DNA from: an uncultured Dysosmobacter sp.
GTDB taxonomy: Bacteria > Bacillota > Clostridia > Oscillospirales > Oscillospiraceae
Direction: 5' to 3'
DNA length: 10,906 nucleotides
NCBI GenBank assembly: GCA_934504065.1
Contig: CAKSVQ010000072.1
Span: forward strand, 1-10,906
The notes below the pieces were generated by a model, which was not told the DNA's origin, made no database searches, and saw only the letters and a program-made list of their open reading frames with translations. This document shows, piece after piece, positions 4,815-10,906 of the stretch (position 1 is its first letter; every line of letters starts with the position of its first letter). The position numbers and the translations under genes are program-made.

Positions 4815-5832
4815 CTTTGTTTTCCTCCTGTTCCGTCTCCGGCGCTGTCTGGGCCTCCTGCGGAGCATCCTGCGCAGCAGAAGAGGTCTCCGCAGTCTCT
4901 TCCTCATCCGCCTGCTCTGCCGGGGCAGCTTCGGCAGCGGCCGCCGCTTGCGCCGCAGCCAGCTGATTGACCAGCAGGCCGTCCGCCGTCCGCTTTTTGA
5001 TCTTGATATTGTAGAACAGCACACACGCCGCCACGATCACCATCACCACGCTCAGCGCCTGAGAAACGCGGATGGGCTGGCCCATAAACGTCCAGTTGAA
5101 AAGGTACAAGCTATCAGCCCGCAGCCCCTCGATCCATGCGCGGCCCAGACCGTACCACAGGAAATAAAAGCAGGTATTCTCTCCGTCAAATCGGCGGCCC
5201 TTTGTGACGACGAACAGCATCAGCAGCAGTCCCACCAGATTCCAGAGACTTTCATAAAAGAATGTGGGATGCACCTCGATATACTGGGCGGAACTGACCC
5301 ACAGCCGCATCCGCCAGGGCAGCTCTGTAACGGCACCGTAGGCTTCCCGGTTGATAAAGTTGGCCCAGCGGCCAATAATCTGGCCCAACAGCAGTCCCAT
5401 CACAGCAAGGTCCGTCATGGCGGTAAAGCGGATCTTTTTGACCCTGGTGAAGATCAGCACCACGATTACCCCTACAATAACCGTTCCGTAAATGGCAAGA
5501 CCGCCATCCCAGATGGCGACGATGCGCCCCCAGTCCAGTCCACCATCACTGTTGCGGTAAAGGTCCAGATAGAACACCACATAGTAAATGCGGGAACCCA
5601 GAATGCAGCAGGGCACAGCCCACAGCACCAGATCCAGCACATTGTCCTCCGTCAGGCCAAAGCGCTTCGCCTGCTTCATGCAAAGAAACAGGCCCGCCAG
5701 CATGGCGCAGGCCAGAATGATCCCGTACCAGTACACCCCATGGCCAATATGGATCGCAATGGGGTCGGGATTAAACTCCCAGTCGCCAAAAAGCCCGGGA
5801 AAGCTGATCGGCATATTTTTCAGCGCAGTCAA
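4798..5832 (-). CDS. lgt: Lgt: phosphatidylglycerol-prolipoprotein diacylglyceryl transferase
   Basis: A 344-residue polytopic membrane enzyme that attaches diacylglycerol to the lipobox cysteine of prolipoproteins, the first step of lipoprotein maturation. Family marks: HGVYWYGIIL (31-40), GSRIYYVVFY (79-88), WDGGLAIYG (108-116), the Lgt signature GRWANFINREAYG (154-166; R155, N158), HPTFFYES (188-195), and LGRAWIEGLRAD (229-240) before the last membrane helix. After about residue 290 comes an unusual tail of some 54 residues, rich in Ala, Glu and Gln (LAAAQAAAAAEAAPAEQADE at its start) and predicted disordered. Typical Lgt proteins end near the last helix. The start is TTG 5832, with AAGGAAG nine bases upstream; the ATG at 5814 has no ribosome site. 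The gene lies 31 bases after yfmH, and its end overlaps the folD start. Confidence 0.97.
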   Translation of the reverse strand: MTALKNMPISFPGLFGDWEFNPDPIAIHIGHGVYWYGIILACAMLAGLFLCMKQAKRFGLTEDNVLDLVLWAVPCCILGSRIYYVVFYLDLYRNSDGGLDWGRIVAIWDGGLAIYGTVIVGVIVVLIFTRVKKIRFTAMTDLAVMGLLLGQIIGRWANFINREAYGAVTELPWRMRLWVSSAQYIEVHPTFFYESLWNLVGLLLMLFVVTKGRRFDGENTCFYFLWYGLGRAWIEGLRADSLYLFNWTFMGQPIRVSQALSVVMVIVAACVLFYNIKIKKRTADGLLVNQLAAAQAAAAAEAAPAEQADEEETAETSSAAQDAPQEAQTAPETEQEENKDGSEN

Positions 5833-5863
5833 AACAAGATTCTTCCTTTCTTTCTAAAAGCCC

Positions 5864-7132
5864 TTATTCCTTGGGCACGATCTCACTGAGTACGCACCTT
5901 TCCTGCGTGATGTTTTCCCGCAAAAAAGCGCGGACATCCTCGCTGGTGATCTCATCGAACACCTGCGGGAAGCGGAACGGGTCATACCCGTTGAAATATC
6001 CCTCGGTCAGAGACACCGCGATATTTTCAAAGGAGTTCAGTCCCCGCAGATTGGCACCGAAATTCGCCCGCTTCACCTGCTGGTAAAAGTCCTCGTCGAT
6101 CCCCTCCTTCACCAGCCGCTCCGCTTCCTGCAAAATGGCCTGCACGGTCTTTTCCGCGTCCTTGCTGTCACCTCCGGCATAGAGATAGGCAACACCCGGC
6201 ATCATCTCAAACGCGCCGCCGAAGCTGGTGTTGATCTCTCCCTCGCCGTAAAGCCGCAGATACAACGGGCTGGAATCGCCCAGCAGAATATCGCAGGCCA
6301 GGTCGCCGATCACGTTGGCCCGGAGCGCATCTTCCCCCTCGGCAGGAGGTGTACACTTAAAGCCCGCCAGAAATTGGGGACAAGAGACCTCCATGGCAAG
6401 GCGCGTCCGCTTTTCGGCCACCTCCGGCGGCTCTACGCCATGATCCCGCGGGATGGGGGCTCCGCCCTCCCGGGGCAGCACCCGCCGGGCAAGCTCCGAG
6501 ACATGGACAGGGTCCACATCGCCCACCACCGTCAGCACCATGTTGGACGGCGTGTAAAACGCCTTATGGCAGTCATACAGCGTCTTCGCCGTGATATGGG
6601 AAATGCTCTCCACCGTTCCGGCAATGCTGACCCGGGCCGTGGACTTTTGATACAGCGCCCACATCATGCGCACATAGATTTGCCAATCCGGGTTGTCCTC
6701 CACCATGCGGATCTCCTGACCGATGATCCCCTGCTCCTTGGCCACGCTTTCATCCGTGAAATACGGCACAGACACAAAGGACAGCAAAATCTCCAGATTT
6801 TCCTCAAAATGCTCAGTGGAATCGAAGTAATACCCAGTCATGGCATTGGCCGTGAAGGCATTGGGCTCCGCGCCGTTTTTTGCCAGCTCCTGAAGGGCGT
6901 TGCCCTCTTTGGTGTCAAACATCTTGTGTTCCAGATAATGGGCGATACCTGCCGGTGTGTCCAGCCATTCCCCGTTGAGCTGGAAGCGGGTGTCCATCCC
7001 GCCGTAGCGGGTGGCGAAAAAGGCATATTTTTTGGCATAGTCCGGCTTGGGCACCACATAAATCCGCAGGCCGTTGGGCAGCGTTTCCTGATAGACGGAC
7101 TCGCCCAGCCGCTCGTAAAAGCACTCTTTCAT
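5864..7132 (-). CDS. yfmH: M16-family zinc metalloprotease, YfmH type (YmfH in B. subtilis)
   Basis: 422 residues with two M16 halves. The inverted zinc motif H65-x-x-E68-H69 (AHYLEHKMF) is intact. A candidate third ligand lies in GIIGQEIRMVEDNP (E140 or E145). Further family marks are PNAFTANAMTGYYFDSTEHF (90-109), FYTPSNMVLTVVGD and a C-terminal LYLRLYGEGEINTSF segment. Annotation pipelines name this family 'EF-P 5-aminopentanol modification-associated protein YfmH'. Its direct biochemical role is unproven, and no efp gene lies in this window. It starts at ATG 7132, overlapping the yfmF stop by four bases (ATGA). The catalytic-type YfmH is therefore coupled to its motif-less partner, like the paired subunits of other bacterial M16 proteases. 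A complex of the two is inferred. Confidence 0.92.
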   Translation of the reverse strand: MKECFYERLGESVYQETLPNGLRIYVVPKPDYAKKYAFFATRYGGMDTRFQLNGEWLDTPAGIAHYLEHKMFDTKEGNALQELAKNGAEPNAFTANAMTGYYFDSTEHFEENLEILLSFVSVPYFTDESVAKEQGIIGQEIRMVEDNPDWQIYVRMMWALYQKSTARVSIAGTVESISHITAKTLYDCHKAFYTPSNMVLTVVGDVDPVHVSELARRVLPREGGAPIPRDHGVEPPEVAEKRTRLAMEVSCPQFLAGFKCTPPAEGEDALRANVIGDLACDILLGDSSPLYLRLYGEGEINTSFGGAFEMMPGVAYLYAGGDSKDAEKTVQAILQEAERLVKEGIDEDFYQQVKRANFGANLRGLNSFENIAVSLTEGYFNGYDPFRFPQVFDEITSEDVRAFLRENITQERCVLSEIVPKE

Positions 7133-8397
7133 TCCGCCGTCTCCTTTCCCCGCAGGAAATAGACCGTGTCCAGCTGCACGGTATCCATCGCGTCAAAAAT
7201 GCGCTGAGGCGTCACCGTGCGCACCTGCTGGGCAAGCTGCTCCGGCGTTTCATCCTGTCCCGTGGCCGCCTGTCCCAGATAGAAGTTTTCCAGCTTCCCC
7301 TGCGAATCGCCCATGGAAGCGTACGCATTGAGCAGCGTGCTGCGGGCGCCGTCCAGCTCCCAATCCTCCAGCTCGCCGCGGCGCACCGCATTCAACTGGG
7401 CCATGATCTCGTCATACGCCGCCTGATAGTCCCGAAACTCAATCCCGGAGGACACCGTGATGATACTCTTTTGCCGATGGTAAAGCGAAGAAGCATAATA
7501 GCACAGCGACAGCTTTTCCCGCACGTTCAAAAAGAGCTTGGAATTGCTGCTGCCACCAAAGAGCGTGTTGGCCATCAGCAGCGCGGCAGTATCGTCGCTT
7601 CCGCAGGCAAAGCCCATGCCCAGCTTCCCCTGCGTCACGTCCAACGCTTCCTCCACCCGCAGCACTTCATCGCGCTTTGCGTGTGGATGGACAAGATACT
7701 GCTGTGCCAGAGTTTCTCTTGGCAGCGTGGAAAAGGCCTCCAGTAGCGCCTCCTCCACCCGCCGCCGCTCGGCGCTGCCGCAGTAGATCAGCTCCAGCTG
7801 GGCGGTGGCGATGAGCTTTTCATAAAGGGTGTAGAGCTTATGGGGCTGAAGCTGCTGCGCGCTCTCCTCGCTGCCAAGACGGGGGACCCCGTAAGCCTCC
7901 CCGGCGCACATCACTTCCAGCAGTCGGCTGTCCGCATAGTCCCGCTTATCGTTGATGATGCTGCGGATCGTGTCGATCAAATTGGTCTTTTCACTTTCAA
8001 AATAGGCGCTGACAAACCGCCCCCGCTCCGTGGCCGGGTCGCAGATCAGCTCCCCCAGCAGCTCTGCCACTGGCTCCAAAAGGCGCTCTCCGCCGGGGAC
8101 AAGACTGTCGTCGATCATGCTGGCTACAAAGCCAACGCACTGGTTTTCTCCCTTTTTCCGCACGGTATAGTCGATCCGCGCGCCGTAAAGCCTGTCCAGC
8201 CGGGCCGCCATCGCGCCCATATCCGGATAGGTCACCGTGCCCCGCCGCAGCACAGCAGGCAGCAGCGCGCAGGCAGATGCCGTTTCCTCCGTCAGTGGGG
8301 TGACGAACTGGGCGGAAAGCAGGCTGGTTTTAAATTTCCGCGCCGACAGATAGGTCAGATAGACCCCGTCGGCGAGTCTGGTTCTGGTCACTTCCAA
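7129..8397 (-). CDS. yfmF: M16-like protein without zinc motif, YfmF type (YmfF in B. subtilis)
   Basis: 422 residues. The position of the M16 zinc helix reads LLPAVLRRGT (45-54), so HxxEH is absent and the protein should not be catalytic alone. The C-terminal half keeps the M16 substrate-side motif FGGSSNSKLFLNVREKLSLC (280-299) with R293 and the following tyrosines. Such motif-less subunits pair with an active partner, and here yfmH follows with an ATGA overlap. The start is TTG 8397 (EVTRTRLADGVYLTYL after the start), with AAGGAG seven to eight bases upstream. A promoter (TTGAAT, 17 bases, TATAAT) lies about 35 bases further up, making this the first gene of the operon. The pipeline name ties it to EF-P modification; the mechanism is unknown. 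Confidence 0.9.
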   Translation of the reverse strand: MEVTRTRLADGVYLTYLSARKFKTSLLSAQFVTPLTEETASACALLPAVLRRGTVTYPDMGAMAARLDRLYGARIDYTVRKKGENQCVGFVASMIDDSLVPGGERLLEPVAELLGELICDPATERGRFVSAYFESEKTNLIDTIRSIINDKRDYADSRLLEVMCAGEAYGVPRLGSEESAQQLQPHKLYTLYEKLIATAQLELIYCGSAERRRVEEALLEAFSTLPRETLAQQYLVHPHAKRDEVLRVEEALDVTQGKLGMGFACGSDDTAALLMANTLFGGSSNSKLFLNVREKLSLCYYASSLYHRQKSIITVSSGIEFRDYQAAYDEIMAQLNAVRRGELEDWELDGARSTLLNAYASMGDSQGKLENFYLGQAATGQDETPEQLAQQVRTVTPQRIFDAMDTVQLDTVYFLRGKETAE

Positions 8398-8432
8398 AAA
8401 CTCACTCCTTTGTGTCGGACAATACAGAGGTT

Positions 8433-8461
8433 ATTATAGTATAACTCCCCAGATAATTCAA
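8433..8461 (-). promoter_or_regulatory. Operon promoter for yfmF-yfmH-lgt-folD
   Basis: On the minus strand, TTGAAT (8461-8456), a 17-base spacer and a perfect TATAAT (8438-8433). The predicted start near 8426 gives a leader of about 28 bases before the TTG at 8397. No other promoter of comparable quality was noticed between the four genes, and all gaps are overlaps or short (31 bases). Confidence 0.82.
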
Positions 8462-8496
8462 ATTCTTTTTGTAAACGAAAAAAGAACCGTGGTGGG

Positions 8497-8530
8497 CCTC
8501 CTCGAGCAAGTGGCTTTGCCACTTGTTCGA
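8497..8530 (-). repeat. 34-base palindromic module, copy 2 (possible dipeptidase terminator hairpin)
   Basis: Read on the minus strand, this is the same palindrome plus GGAGG as at 3774-3807, with one mismatch inside the stem. It begins two bases after the TAA of the dipeptidase gene. Beyond GGAGG the two copies diverge: here the minus strand continues CCCACCACGG and then a TTCTTTTTT tract at about 8486-8478, and none of the other array hairpins is present. The stem plus the nearby T tract may help end the dipeptidase transcript, but the 16-base gap makes this a non-standard terminator. Confidence 0.8.
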
Positions 8531-8532
8531 CT

Positions 8533-9492
8533 TTATCTCAGCACCCGCAGGAAATTTTCTCTTGCGATCATCTCCCGCTCCCGTCGATCCATTCCCATCC
8601 TTTCCAGCCAGTCAAACAGCTGTCCGGCCTGCGAGGCATTTTCCATTCCCACGGCCCCCTCATTGCCCGGACCGAAGTATTCGCAGAAATCAAAGCCGCA
8701 GGCCACATGCTCCACGCCCATGACATCCGCCATATGCGCAGCGTGGCGGGCCAGCATCTCCACGGTCTGCCGTTCCCGGTCCGCATGGACAAAATTGTGG
8801 CAAACATTTAAGCCCACCACACCGCCGCTGTCCCGGATGGCCCGCAGCGCGTCATCCGTCAGGTTCCGCCGCACATCGCACAGCGCCCGGCAATTTGAAT
8901 GGGAGGCAATGATCGGCCCGTTGGAAAGCCTGACCGCATCACGGAAGCCGCCGTCGTTCAGATGGGAAACGTCCAGCAAAATGCTCCGCTCCTCCATCCG
9001 GCGGACAGCCCGCTGCCCCAGCTCCGTCAGCGGCGCGTCCGGGTCGCCCCCCGCTCCGGTGGCCAGCAGGTTTTCCTCGTTCCACGTCAGCATCCCCAGC
9101 CGGGCGCCCAGCGCGGCATAGCGGTCGATCCGGCTCAGATCATCGCCGATAGGCTCCATGCCCTCCACCGCAAGAAAGGCGTACTTCTTCCCTGCCGTTC
9201 GGGCCTGCTCCGTTTCCCCCGCCGTGCAGACAAGCGCCAGCCACGGGCACTCCGCAAGCTCCTGGCGCATCTGCTCCAGCATGATCTCCGTCCGCCCCCA
9301 GCCGCTGCCGCCGTGGGGAACACTTTCCCAAAAGCTGCCCTTTTCCGCGCTGACCCACAGGGACAGCGCCATGCCCTCCACGCCGCCTACTTCCAGATTT
9401 TTCAGGTGCCGCCGCTCCAGCACATGGGTCTCTCCTGCAAGACGGCGGCGCGTCACATCGTATAAAAGGTCTGAATGCCCGTCGAAAATCAT
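8533..9492 (-). CDS. M19-family membrane-dipeptidase-type peptidase
   Basis: 319 residues of the renal dipeptidase (M19) family, a zinc amidohydrolase-fold enzyme that hydrolyses dipeptides, often including D-residue-containing ones. The expected metal ligands are present: H6 and D8 in FDGHSDLL, E110 in LAVEGMEP, H177 in LLDVSHLND and H198 in IIASHSNCRAL. RNLTD (209-213) and GFDF (266-269) are also typical. There is no signal peptide, so it should be cytoplasmic. The length matches bacterial members. It starts at ATG 9492 with a GGGG-rich ribosome site six to nine bases upstream. It has its own promoter, is divergent from ylxM-ffh, and is followed directly by palindromic module copy 2. The physiological substrate is not visible from context. 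Confidence 0.94.
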   Translation of the reverse strand: MIFDGHSDLLYDVTRRRLAGETHVLERRHLKNLEVGGVEGMALSLWVSAEKGSFWESVPHGGSGWGRTEIMLEQMRQELAECPWLALVCTAGETEQARTAGKKYAFLAVEGMEPIGDDLSRIDRYAALGARLGMLTWNEENLLATGAGGDPDAPLTELGQRAVRRMEERSILLDVSHLNDGGFRDAVRLSNGPIIASHSNCRALCDVRRNLTDDALRAIRDSGGVVGLNVCHNFVHADRERQTVEMLARHAAHMADVMGVEHVACGFDFCEYFGPGNEGAVGMENASQAGQLFDWLERMGMDRREREMIARENFLRVLR

Positions 9493-9543
9493 ATCTGCCC
9501 CGCTTCCCCGCGCCGCCTGACCGGGCGCGAATTCGTTTTTACC

Positions 9544-9572
9544 AGTATATCCCGCCCCGGCCCGGCGAGCAA
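9544..9572 (-). promoter_or_regulatory. Promoter of the dipeptidase gene
   Basis: On the minus strand, TTGCTC (9572-9567), a 17-base GC-rich spacer and TATACT (9549-9544). The -35 matches the consensus only at TTG. A palindrome GGAAAA-ac-TTTTCC (9588-9601) lies between this promoter and the divergent ylxM promoter. Confidence 0.6.
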
Positions 9573-9618
9573 CTGCATTCTTATCCGGGAAAAACTTTTC
9601 CGCCCGCGTATTTTCCCC

Positions 9619-9647
9619 TTGACTTTTCCGGCAAATTCCTGTAAACT
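9619..9647 (+). promoter_or_regulatory. Promoter of the ylxM-ffh operon
   Basis: TTGACT (9619-9624), a 17-base spacer and TAAACT (9642-9647). The predicted start is near 9654, just before the inverted repeat at 9657-9678. Confidence 0.75.
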
Positions 9648-9656
9648 ACTTCATGT

Positions 9657-9678
9657 TGTAAAGGTTCAAAACTTTACA
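9657..9678 (+). promoter_or_regulatory. Inverted repeat TGTAAAG-N8-CTTTACA at the 5' end of the ylxM transcript
   Basis: TGTAAAG (9657-9663) and CTTTACA (9672-9678) are perfect complements around GTTCAAAA. By the predicted start site this spans about +4 to +25, and it ends three bases before the ribosome site (GAGGAG, 9681-9686). It could be an operator in DNA or a 5' stabilising or start-controlling hairpin in the mRNA. Confidence 0.6.
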
Positions 9679-9693
9679 GAGAGGAGCGGTCTC

Positions 9694-10059
9694 TTGAAAA
9701 ATCAGACCTACCGTATGACGATGCTCTTCGATTTTTATGGAGAGCTCCTGACCGAGCGACAAAAGGAATTTTTTGATCTTTATTATAATGAAGACCTCTC
9801 TCTGGCGGAGATTGCGGAAAACGCGGGCATTTCCCGTCAGGGCGTCCGGGACGTGATCGTCCGGGCTGAGGGCGCCATGCAGGAGATTGAAGACAAGACC
9901 GGGATCGTCAAGCGTTTTGAGGCACAGCGTCCTCATCTGGACGCGATCAATGCCGCCGCGGAAGAGATTCGAACCATTAACTATCGCCAGTATGAGGACA
10001 GCCTCCTGACCGAGCTTGCTGACCGCATCACGGCGGAAACCAGCGCATTAAAGGATTAA
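9694..10059 (+). CDS. ylxM: YlxM, helix-turn-helix protein of the SRP locus
   Basis: 121 residues from TTG 9694, matching the family's usual length of about 110-120. GAGGAG at 9681-9686 lies seven bases upstream. The first part reads YRMTMLFDFYGELLTERQ, typical of YlxM. The helix-turn-helix LSLAEIAENAGISRQGVRDV resembles sigma factor region 4, and the rest is charged and helical. YlxM is almost always encoded next to ffh. In Streptococcus mutans it has been reported to bind SRP components and affect Ffh/FtsY GTPase activity, so it is regarded as an accessory SRP factor rather than a plain repressor. The open frame extends up to 9475, but that part crosses the promoter and leader and is not YlxM-like. 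ffh begins two bases after its stop. Confidence 0.94.
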   Translation: MKNQTYRMTMLFDFYGELLTERQKEFFDLYYNEDLSLAEIAENAGISRQGVRDVIVRAEGAMQEIEDKTGIVKRFEAQRPHLDAINAAAEEIRTINYRQYEDSLLTELADRITAETSALKD

Positions 10060-10061
10060 CT

Positions 10062-10906
10062 ATGGCTTTTGAAGGATTGACTGAAAAACTGAATGCCACG
10101 TTCAAGCGCCTGCGCGGAAAGGGCCGCCTGACGGAAAACGACGTGCGGGAGGCCATGCGCGAGGTGCGCCTTGCCCTGCTGGAAGCGGACGTGGGCTATA
10201 AGGTGGTCAAGGACTTTGTCTCCACCGTTACGGAACGCGCCGTCGGCACCGACGTGCTGGACAGTCTGACCCCCGCCCAGCAGGTCATCAAAATTGTCAA
10301 CGAAGAGTTGACAAATCTGATGGGCGGCGGCACCGCCAAGCTGACCATGGCCAACAACGGCCCGACGGTCGTGATGATGGTGGGTCTTCAGGGCGCGGGC
10401 AAAACCACCACCACGGCAAAGCTGGCCGGGCTAATGCGCAGGCAGTATACCAAGCGCCCCCTGCTGGCCGCGTGTGACGTGTACCGTCCCGCCGCCATTG
10501 AGCAGCTGAAAGTTGTGGGTGGGCAGCTGGAGCTGCCTGTTTTCGAGGAAGGCCAGGGCGACCCCGTCGCCATTGCCCAGAATGCCATCCGCCACGCCAG
10601 AGATTATGGCAACGATATGGTATTCTTAGATACCGCGGGCCGTCTTCATGTGGATGAGACATTGATGGACGAGCTCAAGCGGATGAAGGCCACCGTCCAC
10701 CCCAATGAAATTCTGCTGGTGGTGGATGCCATGACGGGTCAGGACGCGGTCAATGCCGCCAGTGCCTTTGATGAGGCGCTGGGGATCGACGGTGTAATCC
10801 TTACCAAGCTAGATGGCGACGCCCGCGGCGGCGCAGCGCTGACGATCCGCGCCGCCACCGGAAAGCCCATCAAGTTCGTGGGCACCGGAGAAAAACTGGA
10901 CATGAT
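10062..10906 (+). CDS. ffh: Ffh: signal recognition particle GTPase, SRP54 (3' end beyond the window)
   Basis: The first 281 residues, from ATG 10062, of the cytoplasmic SRP GTPase, which with 4.5S/scRNA targets nascent membrane proteins to FtsY. The N domain (about 1-95) begins MAFEGLTEKLNATFKRLRGK. The G domain follows with the P loop GLQGAGKT (108-115), CDVYRPAAIEQL (138-149), DTAGRLHVD (190-198), VDAMTGQDAVN (221-231), TKLDGDARGG (248-257) and the start of the closing GTGEKLD (274-280). The methionine-rich M domain, which binds RNA and signal peptide, lies past the window end. The start is two bases after ylxM, with an AAAGGA-type ribosome site in the ylxM end, so both are co-transcribed. 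The frame has no defect in the visible part. Confidence 0.97.
   Translation, partial: MAFEGLTEKLNATFKRLRGKGRLTENDVREAMREVRLALLEADVGYKVVKDFVSTVTERAVGTDVLDSLTPAQQVIKIVNEELTNLMGGGTAKLTMANNGPTVVMMVGLQGAGKTTTTAKLAGLMRRQYTKRPLLAACDVYRPAAIEQLKVVGGQLELPVFEEGQGDPVAIAQNAIRHARDYGNDMVFLDTAGRLHVDETLMDELKRMKATVHPNEILLVVDAMTGQDAVNAASAFDEALGIDGVILTKLDGDARGGAALTIRAATGKPIKFVGTGEKLDM

Noticed and set aside
4815..5024. 70-residue N-terminal extension of the folD open frame
   Set aside because: Arginine-rich shadow of the lgt tail on the same strand. The FolD family start MAVKIDGK at 4814 has AGGAGG at proper spacing.
8489..9121. 210-residue plus-strand frame antisense to the dipeptidase
   Set aside because: Shadow of a strong M19 gene. 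Its first residues come from the palindromic module, and the composition is Ser/Arg/Pro-rich without family features.
9588..9601. GGAAAA-ac-TTTTCC palindrome between the divergent dipeptidase and ylxM promoters
   Set aside because: A two-base centre excludes an RNA hairpin, and a short A/T-tract palindrome is weak evidence for an operator. It is noted only in the promoter entry.
9475..9693. 73-residue upstream extension of ylxM
   Set aside because: It would cross the ylxM promoter and leader dyad, has no YlxM similarity, and TTG 9694 has a well-placed GAGGAG.

Overview
The window reads as a piece of a Clostridia (Firmicutes) chromosome, most like the Oscillospiraceae/Ruminococcaceae gut lineages. 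The grounds are the ylxM-ffh pair, adjacent M16-like yfmF/yfmH genes next to lgt, strong AGGAGG-type ribosome binding sites, sigma-A-type promoters, frequent TTG/GTG starts and a GC-rich backbone. No species can be named from the sequence alone.

Left end (1-1021): the edge of an integrated element. It carries a tail of an unidentified reading frame and an overlapping MNT nucleotidyltransferase / HEPN pair (antitoxin/toxin type), closed by a terminator. It then reaches a 5'-truncated tRNA-Arg(CCG): the anticodon loop, T arm, acceptor 3' strand and CCA are intact, but the 5' part is replaced by unrelated DNA. This is the expected junction of an element integrated into the 3' half of a tRNA gene. 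The rest of the element and the complete tRNA should lie to the left, outside the window. The tRNA's own terminator follows at 1024-1059.

Middle (1022-3971): backbone genes. A YoaK/DUF1275 membrane protein (+) converges on a BTAD-type regulator (-), and the two share a bidirectional terminator. The regulator is divergent from a small conserved-looking gene of unknown function (+). The regulator's C-terminal third resembles a GGDEF fold with its signature loop lost. Between the small gene and folD lies a roughly 180 bp array of perfect or near-perfect hairpins. Its first 34 bp recur, with one mismatch, 4.7 kb away after another gene.

Right-middle (3972-8461): a four-gene minus-strand operon, yfmF-yfmH-lgt-folD, with a good promoter at 8433-8461. 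It shows translational coupling: a 4-base overlap between yfmF and yfmH, and folD starting inside the end of lgt. The products are two M16-family proteins that annotation pipelines link to EF-P modification (one with the zinc motif, one without), the lipoprotein diacylglyceryl transferase, and the folate C1 enzyme FolD.

Right end (8497-10906): a second copy of the palindromic module, an M19 dipeptidase (-), and the divergent ylxM-ffh operon (+) of the signal recognition particle. ffh is cut by the window end. An inverted repeat, TGTAAAG-N8-CTTTACA, sits at the predicted start of the ylxM transcript.

The most unusual parts are the hairpin array with its second modular copy, the tRNA-Arg integration junction with its MNT-HEPN cargo, and the BTAD plus degenerate-GGDEF regulator facing an uncharacterised gene.
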